A stretch of DNA of 64,000 nt from Candidatus Blautia faecipullorum (GTDB lineage Bacteria > Bacillota > Clostridia > Lachnospirales > Lachnospiraceae). Made by a program: the position numbers and the translations under genes. The stretch covers positions 1-64,000 of the forward strand of contig DXEG01000013.1 of assembly GCA_019115125.1 (NCBI GenBank), read 5' to 3'. The notes beneath the pieces were generated by a model, which saw only the letters and a list, made by a program, of their open reading frames with translations, did not search any database and was not told the DNA's origin. Positions 7,382 to 14,077 of the stretch are shown piece after piece. The first letter of the stretch is position 1. Each line of letters starts with the position of its first letter.

Positions 7382-7452
7382 TAAGAGAAGTATCCCTGCT
7401 TGGCTTGGCAATGCATTTCTTTGCCAATGTTAAGCAGAGGATACTTCTCTTT
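7382..7452. repeat. Long two-part hairpin between tRNA-Leu and the XRE gene
   Basis: The outer arms AAGAGAAGTATCC and GGATACTTCTCTT are exact complements, extended by CTGCTT/AAGCAG, with an inner TTGGCA/TGCCAA stem. The 71-nt structure is followed by TTTTT on the plus strand. No ORF with family similarity overlaps it. It could be a strong terminator facing the minus-strand XRE gene, a small mobile palindrome, or a structured RNA. Confidence 0.6.
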
Positions 7453-7500
7453 TTCGATCTGATAAAAGTTCTTGATTCTTTATACCGATGAACTTGGGTC

Positions 7501-7791
7501 TTATGACGCTGGATGACTTCCCCGGATGTCATTGATGATATTTTGGATGTTGACAATTTGTGAGTCTGTCAGACCGGAAATGTCAAGATATTTCTTTTCA
7601 TCACGTCCGAGCAGATAATCGGTTGTTACAGAAAATAGTTCTGCTATCTTCACAAGCATATCCACGGAGGGCTGAATATTGTTATTCTCCCAGTTGGAGA
7701 CGCACTGTTTTGTGACACCAAGCTTTTTTCCAAATTCCACTTGATTTAACTTATATGACAACCTCAACTGCTTAATTCGTTCGTTTAACAT
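7501..7791 (-). CDS. XRE/Cro-CI family transcriptional regulator
   Basis: A 96-aa protein with a complete helix-turn-helix in residues ~6-60 (RIKQLRLSYKLNQVEFGKKL then VTKQCVSNWENNNIQPSVD) and the typical FSVTTDYLLGRDE follow-up. The C-terminal ~35 residues are short and probably dimerise. It is divergent from the membrane coiled-coil gene at 7909, with two matching palindromes between them, so it likely represses both genes. Confidence 0.9.
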   Translation of the reverse strand: MLNERIKQLRLSYKLNQVEFGKKLGVTKQCVSNWENNNIQPSVDMLVKIAELFSVTTDYLLGRDEKKYLDISGLTDSQIVNIQNIINDIRGSHPAS

Positions 7792-7820
7792 AAGTGTCCC
7801 TCATGAAGTATCAATTTTAA

Positions 7821-7870
7821 ATACTATTGTATAAGTGATTGTTGACATATATAAAATACTTTAGTATATT
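7821..7870 (+). promoter_or_regulatory. Divergent control region: promoter and paired operators
   Basis: TTGACA (7842-7847) and TATATT (7865-7870) with a 17-bp spacer drive the plus-strand gene at 7909. Two similar imperfect palindromes, ATACTATTGTAT (7821-7832) and ATACTTTAGTAT (7856-7867), flank and overlap this promoter. They are natural binding sites for the divergent XRE protein. Confidence 0.65.
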
Positions 7871-7908
7871 TAAAATGTACTTAGAAAAAACATGTGGAGG
7901 GAGAAAGT

Positions 7909-8841
7909 ATGGAATACAAAAGAGAAGTGCTGGTGCCATATTTGACAGAATTATATGGCCTTGCTGTCATCACCAACACATTAGGTATGAAAAAAAGACA
8001 GCTGGAGCAGACTATCGAACAGGAAAAAGCTAATATAAATAAAACGTATAAACTAAATCAGACTGTTTCGATTCCTGCAAAAGTTCCAAGAGAAGTCTTT
8101 AGTTTTCTTGGGATAATCCCTATTTTTGTAGGGATAATTATTCCAATCATCGGTGCTGTAGTAATATTTGTTAACTCTGGAGGATTTGGACGGTTTCTTC
8201 TAAATCTCATAATTGGCTATTTTGTTTATGGTTTTCTTATTGTTGTCCCGATATGTAAAATGGTGGAAATGGTAGTAAATGTTTGCGAACAAAAAAACAT
8301 ACATTATCGTATGAAACTGCAAGAATCTGTTGATTTAGATAAGGAAAAAACCACGATCCGACAATCTCAGCAATTCCTTCCCCAACATCAAAAAATGGGG
8401 AAGGAAGTAAACGATGAGTTCAATTTCTGTGCCGCAATGTTGAGCGATGCACTTGGGTTAAACATCATTCCCAAACAGTATCGTAATCTTGGTTCGATTG
8501 CCTATCTATATGAATATTTTACCACAAGTCAGGCCACGAATTTGGACCAGGTCATTCAGACCATGCTGCTTGATGATGTCCGACAGAGAATTCAAAATAT
8601 TGAAAACCAACTGTCGCAGATTATTTCAAATCAACAGAGGATTTACAGCAAGCTATGTGATATCCAATATACGGCTGAACAAATATCCACCCAACTGGCC
8701 GACATTGAATTTTCTCAAAAAGAACTGCTGAAAGAATCTCAAAAACAAACGGATGAATTGAAAATGATAAAAACCAGTGCAAGAATCTCAAATTATCTCT
8801 TTGCTGGTACATATCTGAAGATGTCTCAATATCTTCATTAA
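7909..8841 (+). CDS. Membrane-anchored coiled-coil protein of unknown function
   Basis: A 310-aa protein I do not recognise. It has an N-terminal helical part with a possible coiled coil (KKRQLEQTIEQEKANINK), two adjacent hydrophobic segments (~70-95, FLGIIPIFVGIIIPIIGAVV; ~100-125, LLNLIIGYFVYGFLIVVPIC), and a long soluble C-terminal half. That half has predicted coiled coil from ~220 to 295 (RQRIQNIENQLSQIISNQQR, KELLKESQKQTDELKM). ATG 7909 is preferred because GGAGGGAG precedes it; the in-frame GTG at 7894 overlaps that ribosome site. It lies in AT-rich accessory DNA opposite an XRE regulator. A stress or defence role is possible but unproven. Confidence 0.75.
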   Translation: MEYKREVLVPYLTELYGLAVITNTLGMKKRQLEQTIEQEKANINKTYKLNQTVSIPAKVPREVFSFLGIIPIFVGIIIPIIGAVVIFVNSGGFGRFLLNLIIGYFVYGFLIVVPICKMVEMVVNVCEQKNIHYRMKLQESVDLDKEKTTIRQSQQFLPQHQKMGKEVNDEFNFCAAMLSDALGLNIIPKQYRNLGSIAYLYEYFTTSQATNLDQVIQTMLLDDVRQRIQNIENQLSQIISNQQRIYSKLCDIQYTAEQISTQLADIEFSQKELLKESQKQTDELKMIKTSARISNYLFAGTYLKMSQYLH

Positions 8842-8928
8842 AACATGGGGCTTTCGCTTCAGCGGATGGAAATTTGAGAAGTGAAAGCTTCTTAATGATG
8901 CTTTCTAATCTGGCGGTGATAAAGTGTG

Positions 8929-8970
8929 AGTATTGCGCTGGCCCGCATATTTTACGGCGGGCGCAGTATT
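8929..8970 (+). terminator. Hairpin after the membrane coiled-coil gene
   Basis: AGTATTGCGC/GCGCAGTATT (with wobble pairs) encloses GCCCGC/GCGGGC. A smaller GAAAGC/GCTTTC hairpin precedes it at 8882-8904. There is no clear T-run, so termination is only probable. Confidence 0.5.
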
Positions 8971-9025
8971 GAGGAGATAATAAATTCAAGTTTCATTCCT
9001 TGCCGTTGGTATAAGTCAGAATGAT

Positions 9026-9165
9026 TTGATATTTTAAGGATGTTTGCTATAATATATTTAACAAGGGAGCCGGAAGGTGAGTGCGAGTCACCCGTCCCAG
9101 CGAATAAGATTTAAGCTATCGGAAATAGCCGTCCACTTTTCTCAGGAGCAGGACGGATATTTCTT
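9026..9165 (+). ncRNA. Putative antisense antitoxin RNA of the Fst-like locus
   Basis: TTGATA (9026-9031) and TATAAT (9048-9053), spacer 16 bp, should start a transcript near 9060. It runs convergently into the 3' end of the toxin gene and ends at the CCGTCC/GGACGG hairpin (9129-9156) followed by ATATTTCTT. Two further hairpins are visible: GGTGA/TCACC and GCTAT/ATAGC. Convergent toxin and antitoxin transcripts sharing a hairpin is the arrangement of the Enterococcus pAD1 par (fst) locus. The pairing with toxin mRNA is inferred. Confidence 0.55.
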
Positions 9166-9240
9166 ATGTGTATAAGTCAGAATGGCTACGATCAGTAAGG
9201 CAACGCTCACGATTAAGCTTAATTCTTCATATGTACTCAT
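9142..9240 (-). CDS. Fst/holin-like type I toxin peptide
   Basis: A 32-aa peptide, MSTYEELSLIVSVALLIVAI then LTYTHKKYPSCS. A short acidic N-terminus, one hydrophobic helix and a basic tail match the small peptides annotated as putative holin-like toxin, related to Fst, which damage membranes when overproduced. A GGAAGGCGGTGATC-type ribosome site precedes the ATG, and the leader can fold (CCTTACGGAAGG). The stop codon lies inside the shared convergent terminator loop. Confidence 0.75.
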   Translation of the reverse strand: MSTYEELSLIVSVALLIVAILTYTHKKYPSCS

Positions 9241-9312
9241 AATGATCACCGCCTTCCGTAAGGTCTCGGAACGGGTGAGAGCTCGTCCCCCGGCTGCCCG
9301 GGTAAATTCTTT

Positions 9313-9586
9313 GCACTTGACGGGAACCCTCGGTTTGAACTATTAAGTATTTCTTAATAGTTGACTTCGGCTCTAACTCCGAGTCATCATAAACTTTTTT
9401 TATGTGCTGATTGATAGCCGCAGTGCTTACGTCATAAAGCGCAGCCATCATTTTCTGCGTCAGCCATATATTTTCATCTTCGTAGCGCATTTCAATGCTG
9501 TCTTCCTGATCTCCGACAGAAGCAACATAAGTAAGATATTCAGCCGCGCTTGAACGAATGCTGATGTCATTTTTCTTTTTTGCCAC
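9313..9586 (-). pseudogene. Truncated RhuM-family gene
   Basis: From the GTG at 9586 (8 nt after GGAGG) the product begins MAKKKNDISIRSSAAEYLTY and continues with ENIWLTQKMMAALYDVSTAA and STIKKYLIVQTEGSRQVQR, the N-terminal part of RhuM-family proteins found in genomic islands. Full proteins continue for over 200 residues, but here similarity stops at about 9313, where the toxin-locus leader (TTTACCCGGGC) begins. The rest of the gene is not found on the far side, so this is a deletion or insertion scar. Confidence 0.75.
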
Positions 9587-9639
9587 GATGGTCACCTCCG
9601 ATATTATTTATTTGTGTCACTTTTCGATACAAAGTCACA

Positions 9640-9925
9640 AATTTGAACTGGATATTACATCTTTTTTTATCGGGTGTCTAATTACGGCTTTCCATTTTTC
9701 TGGAGCAACCTTTCTTGCATCCGACATATAAATCTCATGATACAATCTTTCATTGTTAAAGAAAATGAGGTACCTTCTTCTGCATTGATAAGCTCTGCTT
9801 GTTGCGGAGGGCAAAGAAGACCCTGTAGTATGCATATATTCTACAACAGAAATGTTAAAATCTCCACTATAGCTTTTGGGTGTTGGATTTAAGCCTTCCC
9901 CCCATGCTCCAGATAAGCGTCTCAT
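9640..9925 (-). pseudogene. Degenerate transposase remnant (IS3-like)
   Basis: The frame contains KSYSGDFNISVVEYMHTT, which resembles the start of IS3-family OrfA proteins (YSGDFKISVVEYMH). It then jumps to YLIFFNNERLYHEIY, resembling an OrfB C-terminal segment. The central catalytic region is missing, so this is at most an internally deleted leftover. No terminal inverted repeats could be fixed. Confidence 0.5.
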
Positions 9926-10071
9926 CCTGTCAAGACTCAGGACGAGGAATCATAGCCGCTCTACTGGCAGCCCGGGTAAATATATTAGATTGTGTTATTG
10001 GGTAGCTTTGGTATGGAGAGAAATTTCTAAAAGACAAAATCAATGGATTTCTGCAGAAAAGAATAGAAAAA

Positions 10072-10144
10072 TGGAGCATACGGGATTCGAACCCGTGACC
10101 TCCACACTGCCAGTGTGGCGCGCTCCCAACTGCGCTAATGCCCC
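10072..10144 (-). tRNA. tRNA-Ala (GGC)
   Basis: On the minus strand the acceptor GGGGCAT pairs with ATGCTCC (one G-U), discriminator A, anticodon GGC in CTGGCAG, T-loop GGTTCGAATCC. It is the border between the accessory stretch and block B. Confidence 0.95.
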
Positions 10145-10210
10145 ATAAGGGTAGTATAGCACAGCCGGAGCGAAATAGAAAGCCGTAAATAAAAAAATTG
10201 TGTAAATTCG

Positions 10211-10250
10211 TATCAATTCGTATCAATCCGTATCAATTCGTATCAGTTCA
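10211..10250. repeat. Four 10-bp tandem repeats
   Basis: TATCAATTCG, TATCAATCCG, TATCAATTCG and TATCAGTTCA follow each other without gaps. They lie between the end of block B and tRNA-Ala. Too short and without spacers, so this is not a CRISPR; one helical turn per unit would suit a protein-binding array, but this is speculative. Confidence 0.7.
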
Positions 10251-10264
10251 ACCCGCAGTAAGAG

Positions 10265-10744
10265 TTACAGGTACCGTATTTCCCCTGTCAGGGCGCCCTT
10301 GCCGTCGTCAAAAAGAACCGCGTAGCTGGGCCTGCGTCCCTGCTGTCTCGGGTAAGAGAGGCTTCCCGGGTTTAAAAGGAGAAAGTCTTTTTTTATTTTT
10401 AAGACCGGCCTGTGGGTGTGGCCGAAAAACACGCCGTCCAGATTCCTGGAGCGGGCTTCGTCCGCGACCCCGGAGAGATCCATGGAAACGCCGTAGTAAT
10501 GGCCGTGGGTAACAAGAAATTTATGCCCCGCAATGGTAATTACTTCTTCTCTGGGAAGGTCTGAGAAGAAATCATTGTTGCCTGCCACGATACAGCAGGG
10601 ACATTCCGCCAGAGCTTCTATGTAGTCCTCCCTGCCCTCTACATCTCCGCAGTGTATCAGCAGATCAAAAGGAGCTTCCCGTTCCACCGCTTTTTCCAGG
10701 CCGCTGTCGCGGCCGTGAGTATCGCTGACGACAAGGATCTTCAT
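10265..10744 (-). CDS. MJ0936/YfcE-family metallophosphoesterase, copy B
   Basis: A 159-aa phosphoesterase with SDTHGR, HCGDVEG, GNNDFF, THGHYYG and GHTHRP, aligned without gaps to the copy at 5841-6320. It overlaps rdgB copy B by 4 bp. Codon choice is richer in G/C at third positions than copy A and similar to the arginine and nad genes further on. It is the last gene of block B. The substrate is not known. Confidence 0.9.
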   Translation of the reverse strand: MKILVVSDTHGRDSGLEKAVEREAPFDLLIHCGDVEGREDYIEALAECPCCIVAGNNDFFSDLPREEVITIAGHKFLVTHGHYYGVSMDLSGVADEARSRNLDGVFFGHTHRPVLKIKKDFLLLNPGSLSYPRQQGRRPSYAVLFDDGKGALTGEIRYL

Positions 10745-11325
10745 CGCAGCTCGTCCTTGATCGCCCGCAGAGCCTTCCCTCTGTGGCTGATTTTATTTTT
10801 TTCTTCCATAGATAGCTCGGCGGAGGAGCAGCCGTATTCCGGGAGATAGAAAATAGGATCGTAGCCAAAGCCGTTTTCGCCGCGTTCCTCATATCCGATG
10901 CGCCCTTCCATGGCGGCCCGGACGGTTTTTACCGATCCGTCGGGAAAAGCGGCCGCGATGGCGCAGACAAAGCGCGCGGTGCGTTTCTCATCGGGAACGC
11001 CCTCCAGACGCTGGATGAGATTGGCGTTTTTGATACGGTAGGAGGTATCCTCTCCCATATATCTGGCCGAATAGATGCCGGGTTCCTTGTTCAGATAGTC
11101 GATTTCCAGACCGGAGTCATCCGCCAGCACGATCTCACCGGTGAGCCCGCAGATGGTTCTGGCCTTGATCTGAGCGTTTTCCTCAAAGGTCTTCCCGTCC
11201 TCTGCAATATCCGCCTGGATTCCCGCGTCCTTAAGAGAAAGCAGCTCGATATCCAGATCCCCCAGGATTTCCCGTATTTCTTTCATTTTTCCTTCATTGC
11301 CGGTGGCAAAAATCACTTTTTTCAT
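10741..11325 (-). CDS. rdgB: XTP/dITP pyrophosphatase (RdgB/HAM1), copy B
   Basis: A 194-aa protein with FATGNEGKMKEI, DDSGLEID, GFGYDPIF and SHRGKAL, all intact, so both copies in the window look active. It hydrolyses XTP, dITP and ITP to keep them out of nucleic acids. An AAGGAGGAA ribosome site lies inside the end of the methyltransferase gene. The start is 3 bp after the methyltransferase stop, without the hairpin insertion seen in copy A. Confidence 0.93.
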   Translation of the reverse strand: MKKVIFATGNEGKMKEIREILGDLDIELLSLKDAGIQADIAEDGKTFEENAQIKARTICGLTGEIVLADDSGLEIDYLNKEPGIYSARYMGEDTSYRIKNANLIQRLEGVPDEKRTARFVCAIAAAFPDGSVKTVRAAMEGRIGYEERGENGFGYDPIFYLPEYGCSSAELSMEEKNKISHRGKALRAIKDELR

Positions 11326-11328
11326 AAT

Positions 11329-12477
11329 CTACTGATTCCTCCTTGGAGGCTTGGGCCCCAGAAACTGATAATAATAGGTTTTTAACATTCCATTATAGAT
11401 CTTGCGGTTTTTGTCCGCCTTTCTTCCGATATCATTTTCCGCGTGATCGTAGGATGTGATCAGATACATGGACCACTTATCCAGCCGTCGGAAGCTTTCT
11501 CCGATCTCCCGGTAAAGCTGGGGAAGGGCGGCTTTTTCTTCCAGTCGTTCCCCGTAGGGCGGGTTGGTGATCACAAAGCCGTAGGGCCTGGGATGGCGCA
11601 GATCCTTTACCGCCCGCTGCTGGAAGTGGATCAGCTTGTCTACCCCGGCGGCTCTGGCGTTAAATCTGGCGGCTTTCAAAGCCTCCGGATCGATGTCGTA
11701 GCCCTGTATGTCTGCCTCAATGTTCAGATTTACCCTGTCGTTTGCTTCCTCCGCCGCGTCGTACCAGAACCTGCGGGGAACCAGATGCTTCCAGTCCTCC
11801 GCCAGGAAGGTGCGGTGCATCCCCGGCGCGATACCGGCGGCCATCATTGCGGCCTCGATGGGAAAGGTGCCGCTTCCGCAGAATGGGTCTACCAGGATGC
11901 GGTCTTTATTCCAGGGAGTCAGAAGGATCAGGGCGGAAGCCAGTGTTTCGGTGATGGGCGCCTTCACAGTCATCTGACGGTATCCTCTTTTGTGCAGAGA
12001 TACACCGGAGGTATCGATGCCTATGGTGACGGTGTCTTTCATAAAAGCGGCCCGTATGGGGAAGCTTGCTCCGTCCTCCGGAAACCAGGAAATGCCGTAT
12101 ACGCTCTTAAGCCTTTCCACAATGGCTTTTTTCATAATAGACTGGATATCCGAGGGGCTGAAAAGGGCGCTCTTTACTGAGTTGGCCTTTGCCACCCAGA
12201 ATTTTCCGTCTCTTGGAATATAGTTTTCCCAGGGCAGCGCCTTTGTTTTTTCAAAAAGCTCGTCGAAGGTGACGGCCTTGAATTCTCCCGTTTTCAGGAG
12301 GATCCGCTCCGGAGTGCGCAGAAAAACATTGGACAGGGCGATGCCCGCGGCGTCGGAGAGGAAGGTGACCTTCCCGTCCTCCACTTTGCTGATCTCATAG
12401 CCCAGATCCAGAATCTCCCGTTTCAGCACCGCCTCCATTCCGAAATGGCAGGGAGCGATCAGTTCCATTGAAATCAT
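11329..12477 (-). CDS. THUMP-domain class I SAM-dependent RNA methyltransferase, copy B
   Basis: A 382-aa protein, colinear with copy A and the same length. DPFCGSGTFPIEAA and NPPYGERL are conserved, as is the C-terminal KIYNGMLKTYYYQFLGPKPP. It probably makes N2-methylguanosine in 23S rRNA, as do RlmL N-terminal/YpsC relatives. Its start overlaps the end of the phosphodiesterase gene by 4 bp, whereas copy A has a 12-bp gap. Confidence 0.9.
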   Translation of the reverse strand: MISMELIAPCHFGMEAVLKREILDLGYEISKVEDGKVTFLSDAAGIALSNVFLRTPERILLKTGEFKAVTFDELFEKTKALPWENYIPRDGKFWVAKANSVKSALFSPSDIQSIMKKAIVERLKSVYGISWFPEDGASFPIRAAFMKDTVTIGIDTSGVSLHKRGYRQMTVKAPITETLASALILLTPWNKDRILVDPFCGSGTFPIEAAMMAAGIAPGMHRTFLAEDWKHLVPRRFWYDAAEEANDRVNLNIEADIQGYDIDPEALKAARFNARAAGVDKLIHFQQRAVKDLRHPRPYGFVITNPPYGERLEEKAALPQLYREIGESFRRLDKWSMYLITSYDHAENDIGRKADKNRKIYNGMLKTYYYQFLGPKPPRRNQ

Positions 12478-13019
12478 GGCAGCCTCATTTCCCGGATGGT
12501 GTCTCCGTCAAAAGTTTTGATGGCAAATACCCTGTCCTCCAGAACCGCATAGGTGGGAGGGTTGTCCTCCTTGGGGATGGAGACAGAGCCTGGATTCAGG
12601 ATGATGCAGTTTTCCTTCTGATCCGCCCGCAGAACGTGGGTATGGCCGTGGATGAGAATATCTCCGTCCTTCAGGGGCGGGAGATTGTTTTCATTGTATA
12701 TATGTCCGTGGGTAGCGTAAAAGGTCCGTCCGTCTATGGCAAGAATACAGTAATCCGCCATCACAGGGAAATCAAGAACCATCTGATCCACTTCAGCCTC
12801 ACAGTTTCCTCTGACCGCGAAAATTTCAGATTTCAAGCTGTTCAGCATAGGGATGACCTCCTTGGGAGCGTAATCCCTGGGAAGATCGTTCCTGGGACCG
12901 TGGTAAAGCAGATCGCCCAGCAGCACCAGGCGGTCTGCCTGTTCCTCTTTGTATGCATCCAGCATTTTGCGGCAATAATACGCGGAACCATGGATATCTG
13001 ATGCAAACATGTATTTCAT
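12474..13019 (-). CDS. yfcE: YfcE-type phosphodiesterase, copy B
   Basis: A 181-aa metallophosphoesterase with SDIHGS, GDLLYHGPRNDLP, RGNCEAEVD, ATHGH and HGHTH, the full metal-binding set. It is very close to copy A at 3459-4001. The ATG follows GGAGGAAACC. It sits in the conserved operon between rhodanese and the RNA methyltransferase. The natural substrate is unknown. Confidence 0.9.
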   Translation of the reverse strand: MKYMFASDIHGSAYYCRKMLDAYKEEQADRLVLLGDLLYHGPRNDLPRDYAPKEVIPMLNSLKSEIFAVRGNCEAEVDQMVLDFPVMADYCILAIDGRTFYATHGHIYNENNLPPLKDGDILIHGHTHVLRADQKENCIILNPGSVSIPKEDNPPTYAVLEDRVFAIKTFDGDTIREMRLP

Positions 13020-13083
13020 CGGTTTCCTCCTTTGCGCCGGACAGGCGCGAAACTTCTTAATAATCTCCTTTACCTTAACACGG

Positions 13084-13395
13084 TTATCGGGAAATTACAA
13101 GATTTCTTCCGCGATAGGCGGCAAAACCGCCGATAACGGACCGGGTGCGGTAGCCTTTGCGCACAAAAAGTCTGGCCGCCGCCATACTGGCGCCTCCCCG
13201 GTCGCAGTAAAAGATCAGAGTTTTATCGGCGGGAAAGGTTTCTTCCCCGTCCAGATCATTGTAAGGATAATTGACAGCGCCGCGGATATGACTTTTCCGG
13301 TAGGAATCCTCATCCCGCACATCTATAATAAGGGCGTCGGGCCGCCCCGCATAATAATCCAGCATTTTTGCGGAAATTGTTTCTATGGGAAACAT
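13084..13395 (-). CDS. Rhodanese-like domain protein, copy B
   Basis: A 103-aa single-domain rhodanese with the active loop FYCDRGGAS and the DVRDEDSYRKSHI segment. It is more diverged from copy A (3094-3411) than the enzymes downstream, but the ends (VIGGFAAYRGRNLVIS) match. Sulfur-transfer activity is expected from the intact cysteine loop; the partner is unknown. Confidence 0.88.
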   Translation of the reverse strand: MFPIETISAKMLDYYAGRPDALIIDVRDEDSYRKSHIRGAVNYPYNDLDGEETFPADKTLIFYCDRGGASMAAARLFVRKGYRTRSVIGGFAAYRGRNLVISR

Positions 13396-13480
13396 ACAGC
13401 TTCTCCTTTTTTATTTATCATATGTATGTCCGTGCAAAGGGGCTACATATCCGTATATTCCGCCGTTTTTGTTCATGCAG

Positions 13481-13506
13481 AAAGACCCCGCTTTGGCGGG
13501 GTCTTT
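13481..13506 (-). terminator. Terminator after small protein B
   Basis: A perfect AAAGACCCCGC/GCGGGGTCTTT hairpin with a CTTT loop, located just after the small-protein gene on the minus strand. The strong symmetry allows it to act in both directions. Confidence 0.8.
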
Positions 13507-13548
13507 CGCTATATCATATAAGAAGAAGGGAGAAGCTTTTGTTTGGCT

Positions 13549-13746
13549 TTAGTATCTGTCAGAGGAGCTGTCCTGATCATATGCGCTGGAAGCTTTGTTT
13601 TTGGAGCTGTTTTTGGAACTGTAGCTGTTTTTAGAGCTGTTCTTGGAGCTGTTTTTGCCGCAGTTCTGAGAATCCATCGCATTTTTGGATGCCTTGTCTG
13701 AGCTGTTGTTGACAGTTTTCATGTCGTTTTCATAATTTTTTGCCAT
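13549..13746 (-). CDS. Small Asn/Lys/Ser-rich disordered protein, copy B
   Basis: A 65-aa ORF starting MAKNYENDMKTVNN after AGGAGGAATATTCAA, a leader identical to copy A's at 2778. The middle is a run of KNSSKNS-type repeats and the end is SSAYDQDSSSDRY. Repeat number differs from copy A (one CGKN instead of three, more SSKN), as expected from slippage in a low-complexity gene. An in-frame extension to 13821 has no ribosome site. No fold or function can be assigned. Confidence 0.75.
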   Translation of the reverse strand: MAKNYENDMKTVNNSSDKASKNAMDSQNCGKNSSKNSSKNSYSSKNSSKNKASSAYDQDSSSDRY

Positions 13747-14077
13747 TTGAATATTCCTCCTAGTGTAATTTATCTGCTGAAACCTTCGGATGTTGTCCGG
13801 CCGTTTCAGCAAGTTGTTCATTACGGTTTTTATTATCCCAAAAAAGAAAGACCTTATTCATCTTTTGCGAGATTTTTGAATACCGGAGCAAGGAAATATG
13901 GTATACTGGATGATATGATACCAGGGCTAAAAGACTGAAAATCCGATGCAGACCTGCCTGCAGGAGGAACTTTAAACCTTGTTTATAGTGAGAAAAATCA
14001 AAAAGAGCTGCTCCGGGCGCGGAAGCGTACGCCGGAACAGCAAAAAATAAAACAAAAAATTTTGGAAATCAGGTGAT
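13747..14077. other. Intergenic region between small protein B and the EndoQ-UvrD gene
   Basis: 331 bp without a convincing gene. It must hold two divergent promoters. A TATACT at 13902-13907 is a possible -10 for the plus strand, but no -35 at proper spacing stands out. An AGGAGGAACTTTAA at 13961 and short in-frame bits beyond it do not form a recognisable ORF. Confidence 0.5.

Noticed and set aside
10211..10250. Possible CRISPR
   Set aside because: Units of 10 bp follow without spacers and no cas gene is present in the window.
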